From Pacificibacter marinus (GTDB lineage: Bacteria; Pseudomonadota; Alphaproteobacteria; Rhodobacterales; Rhodobacteraceae), in assembly GCF_018860665.1 (NCBI RefSeq), contig NZ_JAHKPK010000018.1, positions 186,001 to 250,000 on the forward strand: 64,000 nucleotides of DNA, given 5' to 3'. Under the pieces are notes generated by a model. It did not search any database and was not told the origin of the DNA. It saw only the letters and a program-made list of their open reading frames with translations. A program made the position numbers and the translations under genes. Shown in pieces: positions 7,511 to 16,598 of this stretch; position 1 is the first letter of the stretch; each line of letters opens with the position of its first letter.

Positions 7511-8578
7511 TTACAGGTCAAAGAACGCCAGATCAAAAGGTACATCCAGTACAGCGCCATCCGAAGACGTCAACAGTAGCCCCGCCTTGGACGGCGACAC
7601 CTTAACAACGCCAGCCCATCCAACGGGACGCGGTACAACAGCAATCGCATGACGGACTTGGGTGCGCAAATCCGGGCGCAATGTCAAAGTGGTCGCTACG
7701 CCCTCGCGCGCAATCGGATTATCACTAGCCGCCTCATCAAGCGTTGCAGCCCCAGCGCAACAGCCATCCTCAATCCCAAGAACGCCCGTGTGCCGCCCGC
7801 TCCATGGCGCGTAATCACGCCCGCCGTTGGACTGCCACATCATCGTGACAGGCATCACGCGGGGGTCTTTGATGAACAACACGATGTCATCTTCGGCAAA
7901 ACGGGTCACTGCGGTCCACCCCAATTGCACGTCATCCGCTTCAACCAGCGTGACGAAATCCTCGTGACCAGACTCAGACGGGTAACGATGCAAATCAATA
8001 TGGCCACCATCCGTGCTGGGAAACGCGGACAGATCCGTGGCGCGTGCGGGGTATGCGAAACGATGCGCCATCTCCAACGGGGTTTGCGGCGTGATCGCGG
8101 CCTTCTTGGATGAAAATCCAATATGCCCACCCGCCAACAGACGCAGCATGGGATGATGCGAAAACGTCAAAGCCCCCTGCCCGCCGGTGATGACATGGGC
8201 TTGATATAAAACAGAATGCCCGGATATCACGCGCAATTCTTTGGTGACACGGGCACCAAAGACGTCACGGTTCAACGCAAGCTTTAGCACCGCCATATCT
8301 TCGTTTTCAGCGCGCAACACAGGTGACCATTCTGAATTTGCAGTCCAGCCGTGGGGCGGAATATCTGCGATCCCGGAACCACCAAAAGGCGCACAAAAGA
8401 AATCGCCCGCAAGATGCGCGTCTACTGGGGCTTCGGCCTTGTGTGCGGCATCCGTGCCGACCCAATGCGCCGTGTGTAAAATATCGCGTCCTGCCACAGA
8501 AAACGTGCGGATATTGCCAATAGAAGCATCCAGTGCGACAGAGACGTCGCCTGCCCCGATGCGCACCCAATCATCCAT
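7511..8578 (-). CDS. Galactose-mutarotase-fold protein (aldose-1-epimerase-like), specificity unknown
   Basis: A 355-residue protein with the aldose-epimerase-like beta-supersandwich: 'GAGDVSVALDASIGNIRTF' near the start, 'FCAPFGGSGIADIPPHGW' around 70, 'LTFSHHPMLRLLAGG' around 150 as a candidate His site, and 'PWSGRHTGVLGIEDGC' around 260. The frame extends to 8611, but ATG at 8578 leaves four bases after the rlmE stop, with AAGGG eight bases upstream, and is preferred. It appears co-transcribed with rlmE. Lying beside a sugar-acid pair it could interconvert sugar anomers; however, these distant homologues are mostly uncharacterised. Confidence 0.7.
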   Translation of the reverse strand: MDDWVRIGAGDVSVALDASIGNIRTFSVAGRDILHTAHWVGTDAAHKAEAPVDAHLAGDFFCAPFGGSGIADIPPHGWTANSEWSPVLRAENEDMAVLKLALNRDVFGARVTKELRVISGHSVLYQAHVITGGQGALTFSHHPMLRLLAGGHIGFSSKKAAITPQTPLEMAHRFAYPARATDLSAFPSTDGGHIDLHRYPSESGHEDFVTLVEADDVQLGWTAVTRFAEDDIVLFIKDPRVMPVTMMWQSNGGRDYAPWSGRHTGVLGIEDGCCAGAATLDEAASDNPIAREGVATTLTLRPDLRTQVRHAIAVVPRPVGWAGVVKVSPSKAGLLLTSSDGAVLDVPFDLAFFDL

Positions 8579-8582
8579 AACC

Positions 8583-9293
8583 TCAGCCCTTAAACCCAGT
8601 TGCAACAACAAATTTTTCGGAACTGTCCGACCGTGACGCTGGCGGTTTAACGTGCATCACTTTGGTAAAACGCTGTTTAAGAACCTTTTGCAAATCGCCC
8701 TCAGCCCCGCCCGCAAGCACTTTGGCAACAAACGTTCCACCCTCTTCCAACACGTCGAAGGCGAAATAAGCCGCGGCTTCACATAGGGCCATGATGCGGT
8801 TGTGATCGGTTTGTTTGTGACCTGATGCAGAAGCCGCCATGTCGGACATCACAACATCCGCCGCGCCGCCAAGCCATTTTTTGGTTTTGATATCGGCGTC
8901 GTCTTCCATGAAATCGAGTTGATGGATTTCAGCGCCAGCAATCGGTTCGACCTGTTGTAAATCGACCCCCAAAACAAAGCCGATGCGTTTGCCCGACTTT
9001 TCGCCCAAAGCGTTCACACGTTTGACAGCGACCTGACACCAGCCACCCGGCGCACAGCCCAAATCTACCACCCGCGCACCCGGCACGAGAAAGCGGAACT
9101 TGTCGTCCAGCTCAAGGATTTTATATGCCGCACGGCCACGATAGCCATCGGTCTGGGCGCGCTTTACATATGGATCGTTCAATTGGCGCTCTAGCCAAAG
9201 CGTCGACGACAGCTTGCGCCCGCGTGCGGATTTCACTTTCACCCGCAGGTCACGTTGGCCGCGCCCGGATGATTTCTTGTCAGCCATGTTCAT
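8583..9293 (-). CDS. rlmE: 23S rRNA (uridine-2'-O-)-methyltransferase RlmE
   Basis: FtsJ/RrmJ-family enzyme that methylates U2552 (E. coli numbering) of 23S rRNA in the assembled large subunit. The SAM motif is '[15 protein letters not shown]' (about 69-83). The acidic motif is '[18 protein letters not shown]', and the catalytic lysine is in '[12 protein letters not shown]'. An upstream Lys in '[14 protein letters not shown]' and a late Glu in '[10 protein letters not shown]' complete the K-D-K-E set. At 236 residues it is slightly longer than the E. coli enzyme, with a basic N-terminus typical of alphaproteobacteria. The second ATG at codon 3 is an alternative start. Confidence 0.95.
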   Translation of the reverse strand: MNMADKKSSGRGQRDLRVKVKSARGRKLSSTLWLERQLNDPYVKRAQTDGYRGRAAYKILELDDKFRFLVPGARVVDLGCAPGGWCQVAVKRVNALGEKSGKRIGFVLGVDLQQVEPIAGAEIHQLDFMEDDADIKTKKWLGGAADVVMSDMAASASGHKQTDHNRIMALCEAAAYFAFDVLEEGGTFVAKVLAGGAEGDLQKVLKQRFTKVMHVKPPASRSDSSEKFVVATGFKG

Positions 9294-9451
9294 AAATTCC
9301 CGTATTTGGAAGCCTTATAGCAGCAACGCAGACCAATAGGAAAGTACAGGCTTTGCCACAAAGATCACGTATCAAGGCATAAACGTCGATTTTGTTGCCC
9401 CCAACACCGATGAACCAAATTGAATAGGTTTAATCGGGCTGGCGTGAAAGC

Positions 9452-9892
9452 CTAGCCACGGGCCGCGACTTGCAATTCCTTCGCGCGCTTAGGCGAGACA
9501 CCGAGGACGGCTTCGATTTGATGCAAGAGCTCGTCTTCTTCATCATGTTTGACACCATCAGCATAGACCACAGCCCAAAGCGCGCTCAATGTGGCTTCTT
9601 TTTCATGCGCACTGATTGCGTCTTTGACGATCCCTGTCATCTCGGCCGTGTCTGGCATCTGGGATTCCAGCTTTTCGCAGGACGCCCGCAGTTTAGCAGC
9701 CTCAATAGGGTTCAAACCAAAACGCTGCGCCAAGACCTTATCGATCACTTGAATTTCTTCAAATAGAATCTTTTTATCAGCCTTGGCCGCCCGCACCAAA
9801 AGCGCCCCCATAGCATGTTGGGCATCTGCCTCTGGCAGTGGTGTTTGATAGGTTTTCGCATGACCAAGAAGCGAGAGCAGGTTTTCGAACAT
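9452..9892 (-). CDS. TerB-family protein
   Basis: Small all-helical, TerB-like protein of 146 residues, soluble by inspection. Two regions are rich in acidic metal-binding-type turns: 'LLVRAAKADKKILFEEIQVID' (about 32-52) and 'ALWAVVYADGVKHDEEDELL' (about 103-122), the paired motif of the tellurite-resistance TerB domain. TerB domains occur in metal and stress responses; a role in tellurite resistance should not be assumed because no other ter gene is present. It stands alone between rlmE and a dehydrogenase gene. Confidence 0.85.
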   Translation of the reverse strand: MFENLLSLLGHAKTYQTPLPEADAQHAMGALLVRAAKADKKILFEEIQVIDKVLAQRFGLNPIEAAKLRASCEKLESQMPDTAEMTGIVKDAISAHEKEATLSALWAVVYADGVKHDEEDELLHQIEAVLGVSPKRAKELQVAARG

Positions 9893-10034
9893 AATGCGTC
9901 TTCCAATTCAATGATGATGCCACGCTATCAGCGCGCCGCAGATCATGCGAGCAAAATGTCGCTCATGTGATGTGGCGTCACCCATGTCTCGAAACCAAAC
10001 AGGCCCAAAATCGAACAAGGGTGACGCAGATCAG

Positions 10035-10907
10035 TTAATCAAAAGCTTTGAGACGTTTGAGCAAGCTAGAGGTGTCCCAACGACCACCGCCCATTTTCTG
10101 CACGTCTTTGTAGAACTGATCAACCAAAGCCGTAACCGGCAGGCTTGCGCCAACGTCATCGCCTGCTTCCAAACAGATCGCCAAATCTTTGCGCATCCAA
10201 TCGACAGCAAATCCGTGCTCATAGTGATCGGCCAACATGGTTTTGTGACGGTTGACCATCTGCCAGCTGCCAGCCGCGCCACCAGAAATAACGTCGACCA
10301 AAGCCTCACCATCAAGACCAGATTTTTCCGCCAAATGCAGCGCCTCTGACAGGCCTTGCACCAAACCCGCGATGGCGATTTGGTTGCACATTTTTGCGGT
10401 TTGCCCTGCGCCAACCTCGCCCAAACGTTTAACAATTTTACCGTAGGCTTGCATCACTGGCTTTGCGGCAGCGTAATCAGCATCCGAGCCGCCACACATC
10501 ACAGACAAGACGCCATTCTCAGCACCAGCTTGGCCACCAGAGACAGGCGCATCGACATAGCCAATGCCCATCTCAGCCGCTACAGACGCCAATTCACGGG
10601 TCACCTTGGCAGAAACTGTTGTGTGATCGACAAAGATCGACCCTTTGGACATGCCAGAAAAAGCACCATCTTCACCCAAACAGACAGAGCGCAGATCCTC
10701 GTCATTGCCCACGCAGGCCATCACAAAATCGCAACCTGCTGCTGCTTCGCGTGGTGTCGGTTGTGCGGCCCCTTTATGGGTGTCCGCCCATGTTTGCGCT
10801 TTTGCGGGGGTGCGATTGAAAACGGTTACGGAATGTTCGGCGGCGGCCAAGTGCCCCGCCATCGGATATCCCATAACCCCAAGTCCCAAAAATGCTACAG
10901 TCGCCAT
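10035..10907 (-). CDS. Beta-hydroxyacid dehydrogenase (2-hydroxy-3-oxopropionate reductase-like)
   Basis: NAD(P)-dependent oxidoreductase of 290 residues. The Rossmann motif is 'VAFLGLGVMGYPMAGHLA' (4-21), with 'NRTPAKAQTW' after strand 2 (an Arg suited to NADPH). The signature 'YVDAPVSGGQAGAENGVL' is near 116-133 and the catalytic-Lys helix 'GAGQTAKMCNQIAIAGLVQ' near 165-183. It resembles the tartronate-semialdehyde / succinic-semialdehyde reductase branch. It is a paralogue of the enzyme at 3687-4556 but stands alone, divergent from the acylase gene with a shared 92-base promoter region. The physiological substrate is not determined. Confidence 0.88.
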   Translation of the reverse strand: MATVAFLGLGVMGYPMAGHLAAAEHSVTVFNRTPAKAQTWADTHKGAAQPTPREAAAGCDFVMACVGNDEDLRSVCLGEDGAFSGMSKGSIFVDHTTVSAKVTRELASVAAEMGIGYVDAPVSGGQAGAENGVLSVMCGGSDADYAAAKPVMQAYGKIVKRLGEVGAGQTAKMCNQIAIAGLVQGLSEALHLAEKSGLDGEALVDVISGGAAGSWQMVNRHKTMLADHYEHGFAVDWMRKDLAICLEAGDDVGASLPVTALVDQFYKDVQKMGGGRWDTSSLLKRLKAFD

Positions 10908-10999
10908 GGCTTTTTTCCTCTGACTATATGTGATTTAACGCGTCACGAGTCCTAAACCACAGGACCGCCGCGTTCACAATAAGCAGGTCTGCACAGCCC

Positions 11000-13471
11000 A
11001 TGGCACTTTTCTTCAAATGGCTTTTTCGCATCGTCACAGGCGTTACAATTCTGGCTCTGCTTGCCGGATATATGACCTATTATCTTGGATCACGATCCCT
11101 GCCCGATTACAGCGCCTCTTATCAGGTCAGCGGCATCACAGGTCCGATTGAGATTGCGCGCGACACCGCCAATGTACCGCATATTTTTGGCGAAAATGAC
11201 GCGGATGTGTTTTATGGCCTTGGCTTTGCCCATGCCCAAGACCGCCTGTTTCAGATGATGCTGTTGCGCCGCACCGCCCAAGGCAAACTGTCCGAAGTTT
11301 TTGGCGAGCGGACAAAAAACACCGATATTTTGATGCGTCGCTTAGGGGTTTATGAGGCTGCCGTTGCCTCTGCCCCTTTGCAAACGCCCGAAACCACAGC
11401 TGCACTCACCGCCTATGCGCGCGGCGTGAATGCGTGGATCGGCGAAGTGAATAAAGGCGCAATGGGACGCGGCGCGCCTGAGTTTTTCTTGTTTCCATCT
11501 GAAATCTCATATTGGCGCCCCGAGGATTCCATTGCTTTGTTGAAACTTGTGGCGCTGCGGTTGTCGGATCATATTCCAACCGAAGTTCTGCGTGCGCGCA
11601 CGTCTTTGATGCTGCCGGCTGAGCGGGTCAAAGACATCTTGCCCGATGCTCCCGGCACGCCAACAGCACTGCTGGACAGCTTTGCGAGCCTGTTCCCCGA
11701 TGTGGCGCCTTTCACACCTGAGCTTGGCGTTGACTATGCTATGGCAGGTTTCAATGCAGCCCCCCTTGGTGGGGCCTCAAACGTTTGGGCCGCCTCGCCA
11801 GACCGCGCAGCATCTGGCGCGTCTTTGATGGCCAATGATCCGCATCTGGGCTTCAGCGCCCCAGGTGCGTGGTATTTGGCGCGTGTTGAATTGCAAACCG
11901 GCGGCGTCATCGGCGCGACTATTCCTGGCATTCCGTTTGTTGTGGCTGGGCGCAAAGAGGCGCTGTCATGGGGCATCACCTCGGCCTATACCGATGACGC
12001 GGATCTGTTCATCGAACAGGTGAACCCAAGCGCACCAAACGAAGTTATGACGCCTCAGGGTTACAAAAAGATGATCAGCAAACAATCGATTTTGCGGATC
12101 AAAGACCAAGCGCCCGAAACCTTGACGCTACAATGGACAGACAACGGACCAGTGTTGCCGCAAACGGCCTTTGATTTGAACACGGTCACCCCTAAGGGCT
12201 ATGTCGTGTCGGTGTCATGGACGCCTTTGGCGCATGACGACACCTCACTGTCTGCCTTAATGCAACTGATGAAATCGGACACCGTGCGCCAAGGGATCGA
12301 AGCGGGTCGTGACTTTGTCGCCCCTGCCCTCAATCTGGCCTTGGCGGACCCTGATCACATCGCGCAAAAAACCATCGGCCGCGCGCCCATTCGTGATGCG
12401 GCACACCAAAGCCAAGGCCGTATTCCGTCACAAGGCTGGGTCACTGAGAACCAATGGCAAGGGTTTCGTGCCTATGACGATCTGCCGTTGTTCTCTCCGA
12501 CCTCTGGCGGGATCATTGGCAATACAAATAACAAAACCACCGACGCGGCCTTTCCGGATCATTTGAGTTTTCACTGGGGCGACACGCAGCGCATTGAACG
12601 CTGGAAACGTTTGATGCAAAACCGCGAAGTCCATACCCGCGAAAGCTTTATCGAAGCGCAAAACGATATCGTGTCTTATTCTGCGCGCTCACTTTTGCCG
12701 CTGATTGCCGCCGATCTGTGGTTCACGGGCGAAGCCGCCCCTGAGGGCACACCAGAACGCCAACGTCAACGCGCGTTGAATCTGTTGGCCGAATGGAACG
12801 GCGAAATGAATGAACATTTGCCCGAACCCTTGATCTATTACGCTTGGATGCGCGCGTTGCAAGATCGTTTGATCCGCGACGAACTTGGCCCGCTTGCGCA
12901 TGCCTATACCCATGTTGAGCCTTTGTTCATTGAACGCGTCTACCGCGACATCGGAGGGGCCTCAGTCTGGTGTGATGTTTTGCAATCTGCCGCCACCGAG
13001 ACCTGCGCCAACATTGCCAGTCTTGCCTTGGATGACGCCTTGCTTTGGGTGGGCGAGACCTATGGCACGGCTTTGGAATCCCTGCGTTGGGGCGATGCAC
13101 ACACGGCGCAGCATTCACATCCTGTGCTTGGCAAAGTGCCCTTCGTCAAATGGATCGTCAACATTCGCCAATCCACCTCTGGCGGCGACAACACGCTGAT
13201 GCGCGGCGTCACGGCTGGCACAGGCGATCAACCTTTTGCCAATGTGCATGGGGCGGCGTATCGTGGTGTGTATGATTTCGCCGATCCTGACAGTTCTGTG
13301 TTTATCACCGCGACAGGTCAATCGGGGCATCCGCTGTCGCGTCACTATGATGATCTGGGCGAGCTGTGGCGGCGGGGGGAATATGTGCCGATGACATTGG
13401 ACCCGACCCTCGCACGCGCCGCAGGTGTCGGCATCACGCATATTTTGCCCGAAGATACCGTCAATCCGTAA
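11000..13471 (+). CDS. Penicillin-acylase-family (Ntn) amidohydrolase, membrane anchored
   Basis: An 823-residue precursor of an N-terminal-nucleophile acylase. Residues 6-30 form a hydrophobic segment that should anchor or export the enzyme. The alpha part carries 'IARDTANVPHIFGENDADVF' and 'GLGFAHAQDRLFQM'. The autocleavage site and nucleophile is Ser260 in 'GGASNVWAASPDRA', followed by 'MANDPHLGF'. The family cleaves amide bonds of beta-lactams, acyl-homoserine lactones or other acylated amines; length and Ser nucleophile fit either class. No quorum-sensing gene is visible in the window, so substrate remains open. GCACAGCCC before the ATG is a poor ribosome-binding site. Confidence 0.9.
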   Translation: MALFFKWLFRIVTGVTILALLAGYMTYYLGSRSLPDYSASYQVSGITGPIEIARDTANVPHIFGENDADVFYGLGFAHAQDRLFQMMLLRRTAQGKLSEVFGERTKNTDILMRRLGVYEAAVASAPLQTPETTAALTAYARGVNAWIGEVNKGAMGRGAPEFFLFPSEISYWRPEDSIALLKLVALRLSDHIPTEVLRARTSLMLPAERVKDILPDAPGTPTALLDSFASLFPDVAPFTPELGVDYAMAGFNAAPLGGASNVWAASPDRAASGASLMANDPHLGFSAPGAWYLARVELQTGGVIGATIPGIPFVVAGRKEALSWGITSAYTDDADLFIEQVNPSAPNEVMTPQGYKKMISKQSILRIKDQAPETLTLQWTDNGPVLPQTAFDLNTVTPKGYVVSVSWTPLAHDDTSLSALMQLMKSDTVRQGIEAGRDFVAPALNLALADPDHIAQKTIGRAPIRDAAHQSQGRIPSQGWVTENQWQGFRAYDDLPLFSPTSGGIIGNTNNKTTDAAFPDHLSFHWGDTQRIERWKRLMQNREVHTRESFIEAQNDIVSYSARSLLPLIAADLWFTGEAAPEGTPERQRQRALNLLAEWNGEMNEHLPEPLIYYAWMRALQDRLIRDELGPLAHAYTHVEPLFIERVYRDIGGASVWCDVLQSAATETCANIASLALDDALLWVGETYGTALESLRWGDAHTAQHSHPVLGKVPFVKWIVNIRQSTSGGDNTLMRGVTAGTGDQPFANVHGAAYRGVYDFADPDSSVFITATGQSGHPLSRHYDDLGELWRRGEYVPMTLDPTLARAAGVGITHILPEDTVNP

Positions 13472-13513
13472 AGAACGCCAACCGGCGCGCTTTTTCAAAG
13501 TCTGGAACCGCTC

Positions 13514-14506
13514 ATGACACACACCTCACCCAAGGTGCAGCTTTTTGCCCTAGACGGTCACGGCGCCGCGCGCGCTGCTGAGTTGCAAGAATTTTCTGTC
13601 ACGCCAGAGTCCACTGATGCAGGCGTATTTGGGTTTGCATGGGTGCATTGCGGGACAGATCGTGACGCCGCAGCGGCTGAGTTGGCGCTGTTTCATCTGG
13701 ACCATTTTGTCATCGATGCGTTGACCGCTGATGAAACCCGCCCACGCAGCACGGTCCACGGGGATGGCGTGATTATCAACCTGCGTGGTGTTAATCTGAA
13801 CGAGGGCTCAGACCCAGAAGACATGATTTCCGTGCGTCTTTGGGTCGAACAAGGCCGCATCATCGGCGTTTGGAAGCGCCCATTGAAAGCCATCGCCGAT
13901 ATGTTTGACGCCATGGATCGCGGCAAAGCGCCAGAGACTCCGGGGGATTTCATCGCCAAACTGTCGTTGCGCCTGTCTGATCGCGCCGAACCGATCGTTG
14001 CAGCACTGAACGAAGAAATCGACACTTTAGAAGACACGCTCGCGGATGGAACCCTGTCCGAGGCGCGCCGCACGCTGGCCGATATTCGCCACACAGCAAC
14101 GGTGCTTAGGCGCTATATGTTCCCGCAGCGCGATGCACTGACCACACTTGAAATCGAAGATGTCTCGTGGCTTTTGCCGCAAGATCGCAGCCGTATCCGC
14201 GAGGCCGCAGACCGCGTGACACGCATGGCCGAAGAATTGGACGCCATTCGAGATCGCGCGCAAATCGTACAAGATCAGATCATGGATCAACGCGCCGAAG
14301 CCATGAACCGGCAGATGTTGTTGCTATCGATCGTGGCGGCAATTTTCTTGCCGCTGGGGTTGCTTACGGGTCTTTTGGGCGTCAATGTTGGTGGAATTCC
14401 CTTGGCGCAAAACCCTTGGGGCTTTGCCATTGTCTGCGTCATCTTGGGCGTGGTCTGCGCGGGGCAAATTTGGCTGTTCAAACTGATGAAGATGTTTGAC
14501 AGCTGA
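13514..14506 (+). CDS. zntB: ZntB-type CorA-superfamily zinc/divalent-cation transporter
   Basis: A 330-residue member of the CorA/MIT superfamily. A large cytoplasmic N-terminal domain (1-265) includes coiled-coil helices such as 'LADIRHTATVLRRYMFPQRD'. Two C-terminal membrane helices are at about 270-295 and 305-328. The loop between them follows 'GLLTGLLGVNVGGIPLAQ', where GVN stands for the GMN signature and is the form I associate with ZntB. It should form a pentamer moving zinc or other divalent metals. It follows the acylase gene by 42 bases but shares no obvious function with it. Confidence 0.9.
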   Translation: MTHTSPKVQLFALDGHGAARAAELQEFSVTPESTDAGVFGFAWVHCGTDRDAAAAELALFHLDHFVIDALTADETRPRSTVHGDGVIINLRGVNLNEGSDPEDMISVRLWVEQGRIIGVWKRPLKAIADMFDAMDRGKAPETPGDFIAKLSLRLSDRAEPIVAALNEEIDTLEDTLADGTLSEARRTLADIRHTATVLRRYMFPQRDALTTLEIEDVSWLLPQDRSRIREAADRVTRMAEELDAIRDRAQIVQDQIMDQRAEAMNRQMLLLSIVAAIFLPLGLLTGLLGVNVGGIPLAQNPWGFAIVCVILGVVCAGQIWLFKLMKMFDS

Positions 14507-14552
14507 CCTATCCGTTCTAAAGATAACCACCAATTACACCAAAGAGACTGCA

Positions 14553-14831
14553 ATGTTCGACAGTGCTTGGAGCAAACTCAGATACTACGCCAGCACTTTC
14601 ATATCCATCTGTCTGCTGTTTGGTTTCATTGGCTATTGGGGCTATGACATTCGCGCGGGCGGTTCCATCGGATCCTCCAGTCGCTTTATTCTATTTAGCT
14701 GGGCGGCCGAGGGCGCAGAGTTGTTGTCCGACAGCTATGGCCACGTCATAGTCGGCCACGGCATCATGGGACTGGCTTTGGCGGCAGCAGTTGGCACCTG
14801 TGTTTGGGTGTGGCGCACGGGGTTCTTTTAG
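14553..14831 (+). CDS. Small two-helix membrane protein of unknown function
   Basis: A 92-residue protein with two predicted membrane segments, about 12-32 ('YASTFISICLLFGFIGYWGY') and about 65-88 ('HVIVGHGIMGLALAAAVGTC'), joined by a 30-residue linker. ATG at 14553 is chosen over an upstream start that would overlap zntB, because AAAGAGA lies about eight bases before it. I do not recognise the family. It lies 46 bases after zntB, so it may be co-transcribed. Confidence 0.65.
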   Translation: MFDSAWSKLRYYASTFISICLLFGFIGYWGYDIRAGGSIGSSSRFILFSWAAEGAELLSDSYGHVIVGHGIMGLALAAAVGTCVWVWRTGFF

Positions 14832-14891
14832 ACCCATTAATCCAGCAAAGATGGACCGCGCCCCAGCCATAAATGACAGGGGCGCTTGACC

Positions 14892-16181
14892 TTACATTTC
14901 GCGGTATTCTTGTTCTTGACGTGGCGTCCACAGAACGGTGACTGCGTAACCTTGCTCTGTGGCTTCTTCGCTTTCAAGAATTTGCTGTTCAAACAACCAC
15001 GCGCGTTTTTTGCCTTCAGAATAAGGGATCACAAATTCACGACGGATTTTCTCTTCTTCGAAAAATCCCGAAATCGCAGCCAAAAGTTCGGGCACTCCCT
15101 CGCCAGTGATGGCAGAGATCGCGAATTTGTCGTCCTCAACTTCAGCACGGGCCAAACGGGCCTCACGGGATTCAGCGTCCAACAGATCGATTTTGTTCCA
15201 CACCTCGAACATCGGCGCATCTTCCTTGATGCCCAGATCGTTCAAGATCGTACGCACATCCAAGGCCTGCTCGTGGGTCTTTTCATGGGCAATATCGCGC
15301 ACGTGAATGATCAGGTCAGCGTCGAGCACCTCTTCCAGCGTCGCACGGAACGAGGCCACCAACTGTGTCGGCAGCGAAGAAATGAACCCCACAGTGTCTG
15401 ACAGAATGATCTCGCGATCTGTGCCACCCTGCGGGGCGTCCAAAACGACAGAACGCATGGTCGGGTCAAGCGTGGCGAATAACATGTCTTTGACAAATAC
15501 ATCTGCGCCTGTGACCTTATTGAAAAAGGTCGATTTGCCAGCGTTGGTATAGCCCACAAGAGCGACAATCGGGAACGGCACTTTGGCACGCGAAGCGCGG
15601 TGCAATTCGCGGGTTTTCACAACCTTTTCAAGCTGTTTGCGCAATCGGTTCAAGTGATCATCAATGGCGCGTCTGTCGGCTTCGATCTGGGTTTCCCCCG
15701 GACCGCCAACAAAACCAAGACCACCACGTTGACGTTCCAAGTGGGTCCAAGCACGCACCAGACGCGTGCGCTGATAGCTTAACGCCGCCATCTCGACCTG
15801 CAACACACCCTCGCGGGTACGCGCACGATCCGAAAAGATCTCAAGGATCAGGCCGGTGCGATCCAGCAGCTTGACGCCCCACTCTTTTTCAAGATTGCGC
15901 TGCTGGGCTGGACTGACAGGTCCGTCCACAAGAACGAGGTCGATTTCGTTTTCTTCCAAACGCAGGCGTAATTCTTCGATCTTGCCTTTGCCAAACAGCC
16001 AACCGGGCTGCAGCTTGGGCAGGCGCACAATTTCACCCCCGATGGTCTCAAGGGATGGCAAAGCAGCGGCCAAGGATACGGCTTCGGCTAGACCAGATGC
16101 TGGATCACGCCGATTGCGGTCAGATTGAATGTCTGGGTGGATCACCCAAGCCCGCGTGAGCGGCTTATCATGTTCTAGCAA
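14892..16181 (-). CDS. hflX: GTPase HflX
   Basis: Ribosome-associated GTPase of 429 residues that can split stalled or heat-damaged ribosomes. An N-terminal HflX domain (about 30-160) contains 'GWLFGKGKIEELRLRLEE' and 'LIEIF'-type motifs, followed by the Gly-rich hinge 'GGLGFVGGPGETQIEADRR' (153-171). The G domain has G1 'GYTNAGKS' (210-217), G3 'DTVGFISSLP' and G4 'NKID'. It starts three bases after the hfq stop, a conserved hfq-hflX pair. A basic C-terminal extension follows the G domain. Confidence 0.96.
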   Translation of the reverse strand: MLEHDKPLTRAWVIHPDIQSDRNRRDPASGLAEAVSLAAALPSLETIGGEIVRLPKLQPGWLFGKGKIEELRLRLEENEIDLVLVDGPVSPAQQRNLEKEWGVKLLDRTGLILEIFSDRARTREGVLQVEMAALSYQRTRLVRAWTHLERQRGGLGFVGGPGETQIEADRRAIDDHLNRLRKQLEKVVKTRELHRASRAKVPFPIVALVGYTNAGKSTFFNKVTGADVFVKDMLFATLDPTMRSVVLDAPQGGTDREIILSDTVGFISSLPTQLVASFRATLEEVLDADLIIHVRDIAHEKTHEQALDVRTILNDLGIKEDAPMFEVWNKIDLLDAESREARLARAEVEDDKFAISAITGEGVPELLAAISGFFEEEKIRREFVIPYSEGKKRAWLFEQQILESEEATEQGYAVTVLWTPRQEQEYREM

Positions 16182-16184
16182 GGT

Positions 16185-16418
16185 TTACTCTTCGCCGTCG
16201 TAAAGGCTAATAGGCGTTGATGGCATGATGGTCGAAATGGCATGTTTGTACACAAGCTGAGACTGGCCATCGCGGCGCAAAAGTACACAGAAATTGTCAA
16301 ACCAAGTGATCACCCCTTGAAGTTTCACACCATTGATTAAAAAAATTGTCACTGGAACTTTAGCTTTACGAACATTGTTTAGAAATGCGTCTTGCAGGTT
16401 TTGCTTATCGGCGGCCAT
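16185..16418 (-). CDS. hfq: RNA chaperone Hfq
   Basis: Hexameric Sm-like RNA chaperone of 77 residues that pairs small RNAs with mRNAs. Sm1 contains '[20 protein letters not shown]' and '[20 protein letters not shown]'; Sm2 contains '[14 protein letters not shown]', with the KH pair of the uridine-binding proximal face. The frame continues upstream to 16493, but ATG at 16418 gives the family N-terminus '[14 protein letters not shown]' and has AAGG nine bases before it. It is followed by hflX after three bases. A 180-base gap upstream should hold its own promoter. Confidence 0.97.
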   Translation of the reverse strand: MAADKQNLQDAFLNNVRKAKVPVTIFLINGVKLQGVITWFDNFCVLLRRDGQSQLVYKHAISTIMPSTPISLYDGEE

Positions 16419-16598
16419 ATCTATTTGCCTTTTTTCTTGCGCTTTTGTTGCGAACTGCCTCTCTGACGACAGCACTTTGGCGTACGTTCGCAATATGTTG
16501 AGCCGAATGTCAAGATTTCAGCCCGCCTAAATCGTTAACCTGTTCCCAAATCGTCGCAATTATTGCCCACTTGGAACAAATCATGAAGATTTCAAAGC

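Noticed and set aside
14858-14885. GCGCCCC/GGGGCGC hairpin after hflX
   Set aside because: The loop is 14 bases and neither strand has a T-tract, so it is not counted as a terminator.
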